DNA from: Hylemonella sp.
GTDB taxonomy: Bacteria; Pseudomonadota; Gammaproteobacteria; Burkholderiales; Burkholderiaceae_C
Assembly (NCBI GenBank): GCA_030695415.1
Contig: JAUYQZ010000003.1
Span: 62,001 to 126,000 of the forward strand
DNA length: 64,000 nt
Direction: 5' to 3'
Shown here: one piece after another, positions 27,646 through 35,389 of the stretch
How positions within the stretch are numbered: the stretch's first letter is position 1
Layout: every line of letters starts with the position of its first letter
Made by a program: the position numbers and the translations under genes
The notes under the pieces: generated by a model
Told to the model about the DNA's origin: nothing
Database searches by the model: none
The model's input: only the letters and a program-made list of their open reading frames with translations

Positions 27646-28293
27646 TCAGCTCTGCTGGCGGGCCAGCTCGGCCTCGTGGGCAATGCGTTCCTCTTGCAGG
27701 TGTTCGGGCTTGGCGATCAGCTCGCCTTGCAGCAGGTACAGCGGTGACTTCCAGTAGAGCATGATGTCGTGGAAGGGGTCGGTGATGATCTTGCTGGCCC
27801 AGACGATGCCGGTGTACAGGCTATGGGTCACCGCCAGTTGCAGCACGCGAAAGACCAGGCCGCCCACGCCCAGCCAGAGCCAGAGCCAGCCGACGTTGAG
27901 CACGTAGCCGCTGAGCACGGTGTGCTCCTCCAGCAGGCCGAAGAAGTCCGGCTGCAGCCACAACACGACAGGCAGGCCGGCCCATACGGCCATGAGCACC
28001 ACCTTGCGCTGCAGGTTGTAGCCCACCTTGATCTCCTCCTTGTACTCATGCGTGGCGTGGTTCACCTCGTCATAGCCCTTGGGCTCGAAGAAGAAGTGAC
28101 CCGACTGGCGCGAGACCATGGAGATCAGCCAGGCAATGAGCGCTGCCACCGGCGGCTGGATGAAGAGGAAGGCATAGGCCACCAGAAAGGAGATGGCGCT
28201 CAAGAGGTGCAGGGACTGGTTGATGCGGCTGTGGTGGTAGTAGCGGTGGTCGTCCCAGCGCTGGACCTTGAGGGCTTGCAGGAATTGGCTCAC
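27646..28293 (-). CDS. Polytopic membrane protein, Mpo1-like (DUF962) family
   Basis: Membrane protein of 215 residues. The N-terminal HHSRINQSLHLL and the later SGHFFFEPKGYDEVNHATHEY resemble the histidine motifs of the Mpo1/DUF962 family (NxxLH and GHxxFE). Yeast Mpo1 is an iron-dependent dioxygenase of 2-hydroxy fatty acids. At least four hydrophobic segments follow the first motif. I choose the GTG at 28293 because AAGGAG lies five bases upstream; the frame itself opens at 28350. A high-scoring Pho-box-like site precedes it. Family assignment is by motif only; another histidine-motif membrane oxygenase is possible. Confidence 0.6.
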   Translation of the reverse strand: MSQFLQALKVQRWDDHRYYHHSRINQSLHLLSAISFLVAYAFLFIQPPVAALIAWLISMVSRQSGHFFFEPKGYDEVNHATHEYKEEIKVGYNLQRKVVLMAVWAGLPVVLWLQPDFFGLLEEHTVLSGYVLNVGWLWLWLGVGGLVFRVLQLAVTHSLYTGIVWASKIITDPFHDIMLYWKSPLYLLQGELIAKPEHLQEERIAHEAELARQQS

Positions 28294-28364
28294 AAAGACT
28301 CCTTGGTGTGTCGTCAAAACAGAGGGCAGCAAAGCTGCGCCAGAGGGCATGGTCGGGCCCGCGC

Positions 28365-28382
28365 GTGAAAGAACGATGACAG
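28365..28382 (-). promoter_or_regulatory. Pho-box-like site before the Mpo1-like gene
   Basis: Minus-strand CTGTCATCGTTCTTTCAC matches 14 of 18 consensus positions, the best in the window. It lies 72 bases before the GTG start, with half-sites 11 bases apart. Confidence 0.65.
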
Positions 28383-28390
28383 CGCAAGCG

Positions 28391-28451
28391 GCGTCATCAA
28401 AATTTCATGGACGGCTGATGCGGGCGCGCCACGCTGTCATCGAACTGAGAT
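28391..28451 (+). promoter_or_regulatory. Two Pho-box-like sites before the GT4 glycosyltransferase gene
   Basis: Plus-strand box GCGTCATCAAAATTTCAT (28391-28408) matches 11 of 18 positions with TCAT repeats 11 bases apart. A second, CTGTCATCGAACTGAGAT (28434-28451), matches 12 of 18 with a perfect first half-site. The second ends 22 bases before the ATG at 28474. The divergent Mpo1-like gene has its own site in the same intergenic region. Confidence 0.55.
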
Positions 28452-28473
28452 AAACCCACCGCAAGATGGGCTC

Positions 28474-29703
28474 ATGAAACCCGATACCACCGACCTCCTG
28501 GTCGAAGACCTGCCGCCAGCGCAGACGCATCTGCGCATCGCCGTCGTCACCGAGACCTATCCGCCGGAAATCAATGGTGTGTCGCTCACCCTGCAGCGTG
28601 TGGTCGAGGGCCTGCGCGAGCGCGGTCACCAGGTCCAGCTGGTGCGCCCGCGCCAGGCCAGCGAAGCGCCGCCGGGCGCATCGGGCGACGTGCTCATGCG
28701 CGGCATGCCCATCCCGCGTTACCCGCACCTGCAGCTGGGCCTGCCCTCGCGCCGGCAGCTCGAACCGCTGTGGACACTCAAGCGGCCGGACCTGGTGCAC
28801 ATCGCCACCGAAGGCCCGCTGGGCTGGTCGGCGCTGCGGGTGGCGCGCAAGCTGCGCATCCCGGTGACCTCGGATTTCCGCACCAATTTCCACGCCTACA
28901 GCAGCCACTACGGCATGGGCTGGCTGAGTAAACCCATCATGGCCTACCTGCGGCGCTTCCACAACCAGACCCAGACCACCATGGTTCCCACGCGCGAACT
29001 GGCGGAGCGCCTGGACGCCGCCGGCTTCGAGCGCCTGCAGGTGGTGGCGCGCGGCGTGGATACTGCCATCTTCGATCCGGCGCTGCGCAGCGAAACGCTG
29101 CGTGCCAGCTGGGGCGCAGCACCCGACACCCCGGTGCTGCTGTGCGTGGGCCGCCTGGCCAAGGAAAAAAGCTTGCCGCTGCTGGTGCGCGCCTACGCCC
29201 AGGCGCGGCTGCAGCGGCCCGACCTCAAGCTGGTGCTGGTGGGCGACGGCCCGATGCGCTCGGAGCTTCAGGCGCTGGCGCCCGAAGCCATCTTCACCGG
29301 CACGCTGGCGCGCCCGGCCCTGGCACAACATTACGCCTCCGCCGACCTGTTCGGCTTCCCCAGCCAGACCGAGACCTTCGGAAATGTGGTGCTGGAGGCC
29401 ATGGCCAGCGGCCTGGGTGTGGTGGCCTACGACTACGCCGCCGCCTCCGAGAACATCGCGCCCGGCCAGAACGGACTGCTGGCCCCCATGGACGACGACG
29501 AGGCCTTCGTGCGCTTGCTGGTCGAGCTGGTGCAGGACAGCGCCCTGCTGCAGCGTCTGCGCACGGCTTCGCGTGACGCCGCACGGCAGAACAACTGGGC
29601 CGGCATCACGGCGCAGATCGAGGGTGTCATGAAGCTGGCCATCGCCGGCAGCCTGGCCGACGGCAAGCGCCTGCCCTCAATCGCGCCGCAGCAGATGGCT
29701 TAG
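28474..29703 (+). CDS. GT4-family glycosyltransferase
   Basis: GT-B fold retaining glycosyltransferase of 409 residues without membrane segments. The N-terminal acceptor domain begins IAVVTETYPPEINGVSLTLQRVVEGL. The donor domain contains VGRLAKEKSLPLLVRAY and the E-x7-E motif in SQTETFGNVVLEAMASGLG. It belongs with the mannosyl/glucosyl/glucuronosyl lipid transferases (PimB, MgtA, SqdX, Agt type). The neighbouring ugd gene would supply UDP-glucuronate, and Pho-like sites precede it, so a role in making phosphorus-free glycolipids is plausible but unproven. Its last 27 bases overlap the end of lplT on the other strand. Confidence 0.9.
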   Translation: MKPDTTDLLVEDLPPAQTHLRIAVVTETYPPEINGVSLTLQRVVEGLRERGHQVQLVRPRQASEAPPGASGDVLMRGMPIPRYPHLQLGLPSRRQLEPLWTLKRPDLVHIATEGPLGWSALRVARKLRIPVTSDFRTNFHAYSSHYGMGWLSKPIMAYLRRFHNQTQTTMVPTRELAERLDAAGFERLQVVARGVDTAIFDPALRSETLRASWGAAPDTPVLLCVGRLAKEKSLPLLVRAYAQARLQRPDLKLVLVGDGPMRSELQALAPEAIFTGTLARPALAQHYASADLFGFPSQTETFGNVVLEAMASGLGVVAYDYAAASENIAPGQNGLLAPMDDDEAFVRLLVELVQDSALLQRLRTASRDAARQNNWAGITAQIEGVMKLAIAGSLADGKRLPSIAPQQMA

Positions 29704-30960
29704 TAGTGAGAGGCGCACCGGCGCCGCGCGACGGCGCCACAGAATGCGCCCGATGAACACGGCCAGCCCCAGGCCAGCGAGCACCATGACGATCTGCACT
29801 GGCACCTGCAGGGCGATCAGCCCGGCATAGAGCCCCAGCATGACGAGGACGCTGAGGTTCTCGTTGAATCCCTGTACGGCGATCGACTGTCCCGCCGTCA
29901 GCAGGCGGTGCCCGCGGTGCTGCAGCAGGGCGTTCATGGGCACCACCAGCATGCCCCCCAAGGTCCCGATGAGCAGCAGCGAGGGCACCGCCCAGGTCCA
30001 GTGCGGCACCCAGACCGACAGCGCGATCAACCCACCCATGAGCAGGCCCAGGGGCAGCACGCTGGTGGCGTGGCGCAGACGCAATCGGCTGGCCACCAGC
30101 ACGGCACCGGCCACCACCCCGATGGCGACGATGGCCTGCAGATAGGCCGCCTGGTCCAGACTCAGGCCCAGCCCCTGCACGGCCCAGTGCAGCACAGCGA
30201 ACTGCAGCATGGCCCCCACGCCCCAGAAGGCCGTGGTGACCGCCAGCGACAGGCCGCCACTGCGGTCGCGCCAGAGTGTGCCGTTGGCATGCCGGAAGTC
30301 GTCCAGCATGCGCAGGGGCGCACGGTCGCGCGCCGGGTAGCGCCGCCCGCTGGGCACGATGCCCAGATTGCACAACGCGGACAGAAGATACAGGCCCACG
30401 ACCAGCAGCAGCGACACGTTCAGCGCGGGTGACGAGGCGCCAGCGGCCACCGGCCACAGAGCAGCGACCCAACCCACCGGGCTGGAGCCCAGCCAAAGCG
30501 GCGCGATCAGGACGCCGCCCAGCACCGTGCCCAACAGCACGGAGAGCACCACGGTCGATTCGACCCAGCCATTGGCCGCCACTAGCGCGGCCGGACGCAC
30601 GCTTTCGGTCAGCAGCCCGTACTTGGCCGGTGCATAGACCGAAGCACCCAGGCCCACCAGGGCGAAGGCCAGCATGGGATGCAGGCCATAGAGCAGCGCC
30701 AAGGCGCCCAGCAGCTTGAGCCCGTTCATCCAGGCCATCAGACGGCGCTTGCAGACGGCGTCGGCCAGCGCGCCGATGAAGGGCGCGAACAGCACATACG
30801 ACAGGGTGAAGGCAAACTTGAGCAGCGGGGCCCACCACAGCGGCGCGCCCAGGTGATGCAGGTGGGCGATGGTGACGATGAGCAGCGCGTTGTCGGCCAG
30901 CGAGGAAAGAAACTGGGTGGCCATGAGCCACCCGAAGCCGCGCGGCAAGTCTCTAGACAT
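29677..30960 (-). CDS. lplT: Lysophospholipid transporter LplT (MFS)
   Basis: Major facilitator protein of 427 residues with about 12 membrane segments. The opening FGWLMATQFLSSLADNALLIV and the YAPAKYGLLTESV stretch are characteristic of LplT, which flips lysophospholipids from the outer to the inner leaflet for re-acylation. The start overlaps the ugd stop by eight bases, so it is probably co-transcribed with ugd. No aas acyltransferase gene lies in the window. Association with ugd and GT4 genes suggests use during membrane lipid turnover. Confidence 0.92.
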   Translation of the reverse strand: MSRDLPRGFGWLMATQFLSSLADNALLIVTIAHLHHLGAPLWWAPLLKFAFTLSYVLFAPFIGALADAVCKRRLMAWMNGLKLLGALALLYGLHPMLAFALVGLGASVYAPAKYGLLTESVRPAALVAANGWVESTVVLSVLLGTVLGGVLIAPLWLGSSPVGWVAALWPVAAGASSPALNVSLLLVVGLYLLSALCNLGIVPSGRRYPARDRAPLRMLDDFRHANGTLWRDRSGGLSLAVTTAFWGVGAMLQFAVLHWAVQGLGLSLDQAAYLQAIVAIGVVAGAVLVASRLRLRHATSVLPLGLLMGGLIALSVWVPHWTWAVPSLLLIGTLGGMLVVPMNALLQHRGHRLLTAGQSIAVQGFNENLSVLVMLGLYAGLIALQVPVQIVMVLAGLGLAVFIGRILWRRRAAPVRLSLLSHLLRRD

Positions 30961-32395
30961 TCACCACGGGGCGGGCGCTTTCTGTCATATCGGCGGCCTG
31001 CTGCACGCCGGGGACGGCCTGGCTGGCCAATGCATTGCGCCGGCCGATGCCCTGGTAGGCAATGCCCTGCTCCTGCAGCTGCTGCGGGTCGTAGAGATTG
31101 CGGCCATCGATGATGAGCGGATGGCGCAGGGCCTGGCGGATGAGCCCGAAATCCGGGTTGTGGAAGAGCTTCCACTCCGTCACGACCAGCAGCGCGTCGG
31201 CCCCGTCCAGGGCGGCGTTCGCATCAGCCACGAGCTTCAGGCGGGCGAGGCCGTTGGGGATATCAGCCAGATCCTCGGCCAGCACGGCCTGCGCCGCCTC
31301 CATGGCTACCGGGTCGTGCGCCACCACCTCGGCGCCGCGCAGGATGAGCTGGCGGATCAGGTGGCGGCTGGGGGCCTCGCGCATGTCGTCGGTCTGCGGC
31401 TTGAAGGCCAGGCCCCAGATCGCAAAACGGCGCCCCTGCAGCTCATTGCCAAAGTGCGCCATCACGCGGCGCGCCAGGACCTGGCGCTGTACCTGGTTGA
31501 CGCGCTCGGTAGCTTCGACCAGCTGCATCTGGCTGCCGTGCTGCTGCGCGGTCTGCATGAGGGCGCGCGTGTCCTTGGGGAAGCAGCTGCCGCCATAACC
31601 CGTGCCGGCGTATAGAAAGCTCGGGCCGATGCGGCTGTCGCTGCCGATGCCGCGGCGGATGGCGTCCACGTCGGCGCCCACCAGATCGGCCAGATTGGCC
31701 ATCTCGTTCATGAAGGAGATGCGCGTGGCCAGCATGGCGTTGGCCGCGTACTTGGTGAGCTCGGCGCTGCGCACATCCATCCAGACCGTGCGCTCGTGGT
31801 GACGGTTGAGCGAGGCATAGAGCCGCGTCATGGCCGCGCGCGCCATCTCGCCGGGGGCACCGGCGGGCAGGCCGATCACGATGCGGTCGGGGTGCATGAA
31901 GTCGTCGATGGCCGCGCCTTCCTTGAGGAACTCCGGGTTGGAGATCACGGCCAGGGGCAGCGCCTGCAGGCCGCGCTCGGCCAGGGTCTCGGACAACACC
32001 GCGCCAACCCGCTCGGCCGTGCCGACCGGCACGGTGGATTTGTTCACGACGACCAATGGTCGCGTCAGGTGACGGCCCACCTGGCGCGCCACCTCCAGCA
32101 CGTGGCTCAGATCGGCCGAGCCGTCTTCCTTCGGCGGCGTGCCCACAGCAATGAACAGCGCCTCGCAGGCCTCCAGCGCATCCGGCAGGCGGGTGGTGAA
32201 GAAGAGCCGCTGGTCGCGGGTGTTGCGGTGGATCACGGCGTCCAGCCCGGGTTCGTAGATCGGCACCACGCCCGAGCGCAGCAGCTCCACGCGCCGAGGG
32301 TCGCTGTCCATGCAGACCACCTCGTGGCCCATATCGGCCAGACAGCTCGCCGTCACTAGGCCCACATAACCCGCACCGATCACTGATACTTTCAT
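30953..32395 (-). CDS. ugd: UDP-glucose 6-dehydrogenase
   Basis: Oxidises UDP-glucose to UDP-glucuronate with two NAD+. About 480 residues: NAD-binding MKVSVIGAGYVGLVTASCLADMGH, the central dimer domain with SNPEFLKEGAAIDDF, and the catalytic cysteine in GYGGSCFPKDTRAL. The C-terminal UDP-binding domain has IWGLAFKPQTDDMREAPS and DGRNLYDP. The ATG at 32395 follows a GGGGTG ribosome-site-like stretch; a GTG two codons earlier is possible. UDP-glucuronate feeds capsule, LPS or glucuronosyl lipid synthesis. A Pho-box-like site lies about 65 bases upstream. Confidence 0.96.
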   Translation of the reverse strand: MKVSVIGAGYVGLVTASCLADMGHEVVCMDSDPRRVELLRSGVVPIYEPGLDAVIHRNTRDQRLFFTTRLPDALEACEALFIAVGTPPKEDGSADLSHVLEVARQVGRHLTRPLVVVNKSTVPVGTAERVGAVLSETLAERGLQALPLAVISNPEFLKEGAAIDDFMHPDRIVIGLPAGAPGEMARAAMTRLYASLNRHHERTVWMDVRSAELTKYAANAMLATRISFMNEMANLADLVGADVDAIRRGIGSDSRIGPSFLYAGTGYGGSCFPKDTRALMQTAQQHGSQMQLVEATERVNQVQRQVLARRVMAHFGNELQGRRFAIWGLAFKPQTDDMREAPSRHLIRQLILRGAEVVAHDPVAMEAAQAVLAEDLADIPNGLARLKLVADANAALDGADALLVVTEWKLFHNPDFGLIRQALRHPLIIDGRNLYDPQQLQEQGIAYQGIGRRNALASQAVPGVQQAADMTESARPVVNV

Positions 32396-32459
32396 GGTCA
32401 CCCCGCTTGTTGGTTCAGGCGATCATGGAAGCGTCATGTGACCGCGCCATGTCCATTCC

Positions 32460-32477
32460 GTGAACAATCGATGAACG
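32460..32477 (-). promoter_or_regulatory. Pho-box-like site before ugd
   Basis: Minus-strand CGTTCATCGATTGTTCAC matches 12 of 18 positions, with the two TTCA half-sites 11 bases apart, 65 bases before the ugd start. Confidence 0.5.
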
Positions 32478-32517
32478 CGGCGCCACGGCATGGGCGCCGG
32501 CGCCGCGCAGCGCTCGC

Positions 32518-34374
32518 TCAAGCGCAGACCGGTGGGCGCTGCGGCATCACGAACAGCCCGCTGCCGGCGAGCTTGGCCTCACGTTTTGCCAGCGCGGCCT
32601 GGGTGGCGACCTCCTCAGCGTCGCGATAAGCCTGGCCACTGACCTGCACCGCGCCGATGGAGACCGTGGTGCAGGGGAAGAAGCGCATGACACCGTGGCG
32701 ATCTTCGGCGTGGATGCCGCCGCAAAGCCTGGCCGCCTCGTCGAAAAGGTCGCGCGCCTGAACAGCAAACTCGGCGACGATGCGCTCGCAACGCGCGGCC
32801 CAGTCACCGCTCTGGTACAGGATCATGAAGTCGTCGCCACCCACGTGGCCGACGAAATCTTTCTGGGGATCGCTGTGGGACACGGCCAGGCGCGCCAGCA
32901 GGCGGATCATTTCGTCGCCGCGCCAGTAGCCGTACTGGTCGTTGAAAGGCTTGAAATTGTTCAGGTCGATGTAGCAGGCCACGAACTCACCCTGGCTCTC
33001 GATGAGGCGCTTGATGTGCAGGCTGATCGGGATATTGCCCGGCAGCGAGGTCAGCGGGTTCGCGTGGCGTGCCGCCTCCAGCCGCAGTTCGGTCACGGAG
33101 CGCACCAATTGCTCACCCGTGCCGAGACCCGCGTAGCGTCCGTTGTCCGTCACGATGAAGCCGTCGCTCAGGTAGCGCTGGTCCTGCGAGGTCAGGATGC
33201 CGATCAACTCCTCGATGTCATGGCTGCGCTCGATCAGCCGCGGCTGCTGGTTGGCATGCAGCAGGCAGGACTTCTTGCCGTAGATCTCCCTGAAATACAG
33301 GGTGGCGTAATGGTCCATGAACTGCTGGCGGTTGATGATGGCCAGCGGCCGTTCGTCATCCACCACGGGTACCGCATGCAAGTCGGGATGGGACTGGAAG
33401 ATGGCCGCCACATCGTCGTTGCAGGCGCCACGGCTGACAGCGGGCGCATGGATCAGGGAGAGATGACGCAGCTGCCCCATGCGAACGATGTAGCGCTGCT
33501 CGGGCATCACCGCGACGCGGCTGTCGTGCAACACCTTGTGCGCCGCGGGCAGAACCTCCGGTTGCGCGTCCATGTCGGGCCGACCCAGGAAATAGCCCTG
33601 GCCGTAGGCAATGCCAAGGTCGCGGATCACGCGCAGGTCGGCCTCGTTCTCGATGCCCTCGGCCACCAGGGCCGTGCCGAAGACATCGGCGATCTGCAAC
33701 AGGGCCTGCAGGGTCTTGAGTTTGTCGGCGTTGGAGCTGATGTCGCGGCTGAAATACTTGTCGATCTTGACGATGTCGGGGCGGATCTGCGACCACAGGC
33801 GCAGGCTGGAGCGCCCATCACCAAAATCGTCCAGGGCCAGGGACAGGCCCACGGCATGCAGCGCTCGCGCCACCTCGACCAGACCCTCCATGTCGAGCAC
33901 CCGTTCATGTTCGGTGATCTCCAGGACCACCATGCGCGGCGACACCTCCATCACGCGCATGGCCCGCGCCAGGGTGTTCGTGCCACCCACCGCAACAAGC
34001 CGCTCCAGCGCATGGGCACTGATATTGAGGAACAGGCGCCCTGGCTGATGCTGCTGACCCCACTGGCGCAGGGCGACATAGATGCAGAACATCTCCAGCT
34101 CGTAGAGCAGCCCCTCGGCCTGTGCGGCGTTCAGGAGCGCATCGGCCGACTGCAGGGGGCTGCCCTGGGGACCGCGGATCAACGCCTCGTGCGCATGCAC
34201 GGTTGCGCTCTTGAGATCGACGATGGGCTGGAAGACGGTATGAAGGGCATCTCTGAGCATCAGGCGCGCCAACGGGCCGTCCCGCCCGCTCAAAGCGGAC
34301 AGGAACTCATGGGCAAACAGACGGACGTGGTCAATCATCGGCGGACGCTGCGCAGCGAACAGGGTTTCCAGCAT
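32518..34374 (-). CDS. EAL-CBS-GGDEF cyclic di-GMP phosphodiesterase
   Basis: Cytoplasmic protein of 618 residues. The N-terminal EAL domain (about 30-265) keeps its catalytic residues: HEALIRGP, FLNISAHAL, LEITEHE, LALDDFGDG, VKIDKYF, LVAEGIE and QGYFLGRP. It should therefore hydrolyse c-di-GMP. The middle region (about 290-430; VSRGACNDDVAAIFQ, VPVVDDERPLAIINRQ) looks like a CBS pair. The C-terminal GGDEF domain (about 450-600) has GHVGGDDFMIL, with Asp replacing the usual Glu, so cyclase activity is doubtful. No signal peptide or membrane segment. A weak Pho-like array at 34444-34469 precedes it. Confidence 0.93.
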   Translation of the reverse strand: MLETLFAAQRPPMIDHVRLFAHEFLSALSGRDGPLARLMLRDALHTVFQPIVDLKSATVHAHEALIRGPQGSPLQSADALLNAAQAEGLLYELEMFCIYVALRQWGQQHQPGRLFLNISAHALERLVAVGGTNTLARAMRVMEVSPRMVVLEITEHERVLDMEGLVEVARALHAVGLSLALDDFGDGRSSLRLWSQIRPDIVKIDKYFSRDISSNADKLKTLQALLQIADVFGTALVAEGIENEADLRVIRDLGIAYGQGYFLGRPDMDAQPEVLPAAHKVLHDSRVAVMPEQRYIVRMGQLRHLSLIHAPAVSRGACNDDVAAIFQSHPDLHAVPVVDDERPLAIINRQQFMDHYATLYFREIYGKKSCLLHANQQPRLIERSHDIEELIGILTSQDQRYLSDGFIVTDNGRYAGLGTGEQLVRSVTELRLEAARHANPLTSLPGNIPISLHIKRLIESQGEFVACYIDLNNFKPFNDQYGYWRGDEMIRLLARLAVSHSDPQKDFVGHVGGDDFMILYQSGDWAARCERIVAEFAVQARDLFDEAARLCGGIHAEDRHGVMRFFPCTTVSIGAVQVSGQAYRDAEEVATQAALAKREAKLAGSGLFVMPQRPPVCA

Positions 34375-34559
34375 TCGATTCCAGAGGCGCCACCCGAAAA
34401 GGCAGACAAGGATCTACTGTGCCGGTGGCTCGTGTCAGCGGCGTGACGAATTTATTTCAGTCGGATGACATGGCGCCAAGCCATGTGCGCCAGCGCATTG
34501 CCGCGGGGCCGGAAACTCTATAGACTGTTTTTCTGTTTCAACCCCAACAACGCCCGACC

Positions 34560-34919
34560 ATGCCAGCACCTGTCTCGACCTCCGCCACGCCCGCCCGCGG
34601 CAAGCCCCGAAGCACAACCACCAGGAAAGCAACGCCTCGCAAGGCTGCGACCGGCAAGACCGCCGTCAAGGCCGATACGGCCAAGCCAGTCAAGATCAAG
34701 AAGCCCAAGCTGGTCCGCGACAGCTTCACCATCCCCAAGGACGAGTACGAGGCCTTGGCCGAGCTCAAGCAGCGTTGCGCCAAAATCGGCCACCCTGCCA
34801 AGAAGAGTGAGTTGATGCGTGCCGGCATCCAGGCGCTGGTGGCTCTGAGCGACAAGGGTCTGGTCGCCGCGCTGGGTAAAGTGCCCTCACTCAAGACTGG
34901 CCGACCGAAGAAGGCCTGA
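34560..34919 (+). CDS. Small basic protein, possible nucleoid-associated or DNA-binding
   Basis: Protein of 119 residues with a two-part build. Residues 1-50 are rich in Lys, Ala, Pro and Thr (KPRSTTTRKATPRKAATGK), like histone H1 tails and AlgP/H-NS-type basic domains. The rest, KLVRDSFTIPKDEYEALAELKQRC and KKSELMRAGIQALVAL, resembles a ribbon-helix-helix-like module conserved in betaproteobacterial hypothetical proteins. No clear ribosome site is seen. A possible promoter TTGCCG (34498) / TATAGA (34519) has a short 15-base spacer. Function unknown; DNA binding is inferred from composition. Confidence 0.75.
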   Translation: MPAPVSTSATPARGKPRSTTTRKATPRKAATGKTAVKADTAKPVKIKKPKLVRDSFTIPKDEYEALAELKQRCAKIGHPAKKSELMRAGIQALVALSDKGLVAALGKVPSLKTGRPKKA

Positions 34920-34927
34920 GGCTCTGG

Positions 34928-35389
34928 TCAGAGCACGTCGGGCGACTGCACCGACACCAGGGTGGTTTGTGACACGCCATCGCGCAGGCGATGTCGCAGC
35001 CACCAGACGGCGCCCTTCTTCACGCTGCATTCGCTGCCGTGGATGGCGAGCAGGCGCGCGATGGTCTGGCCGAGCACCGGCTGGTGCCCCACTACCACGG
35101 TGACACCGCGGCCATCGGGCCATTGCACGGCCTGCAGCAATTGCTCCACCGTGGCTTGCGGCCCCAGCTCCTCACGCAGCTTGTACTTGCGCCCCAGCGC
35201 CATAGCGGTTTGTTCGGTGCGGCGGGCCGGACTGACCAGGATGCGTGCGCCCTCGGGCAGCTGGCGATCGAGCCAGGCCGCCATGCGGGCCGCCTGCTTT
35301 TCACCGCGCGGGGTCAGCACACGCGCAAGGTCATCCCCGCCCGGCTGGGCCTCATGCGCTTCCGCGTGACGCCACAGCAGCAGGTCCAT
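34928..35389 (-). CDS. sixA: Phosphohistidine phosphatase, SixA-type
   Basis: Histidine phosphatase of 153 residues. The phospho-accepting RHG-type motif is LLWRHAEAHE near the N terminus. The second catalytic part is VVVGHQPVLGQTIARLL, and VSPARRTEQTA carries the conserved arginines. E. coli SixA removes phosphate from phosphohistidine proteins such as PtsO/NPr. Its start codon adjoins the ppk1 stop directly, so the two are in one operon, a linkage common in betaproteobacteria. Confidence 0.93.
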   Translation of the reverse strand: MDLLLWRHAEAHEAQPGGDDLARVLTPRGEKQAARMAAWLDRQLPEGARILVSPARRTEQTAMALGRKYKLREELGPQATVEQLLQAVQWPDGRGVTVVVGHQPVLGQTIARLLAIHGSECSVKKGAVWWLRHRLRDGVSQTTLVSVQSPDVL

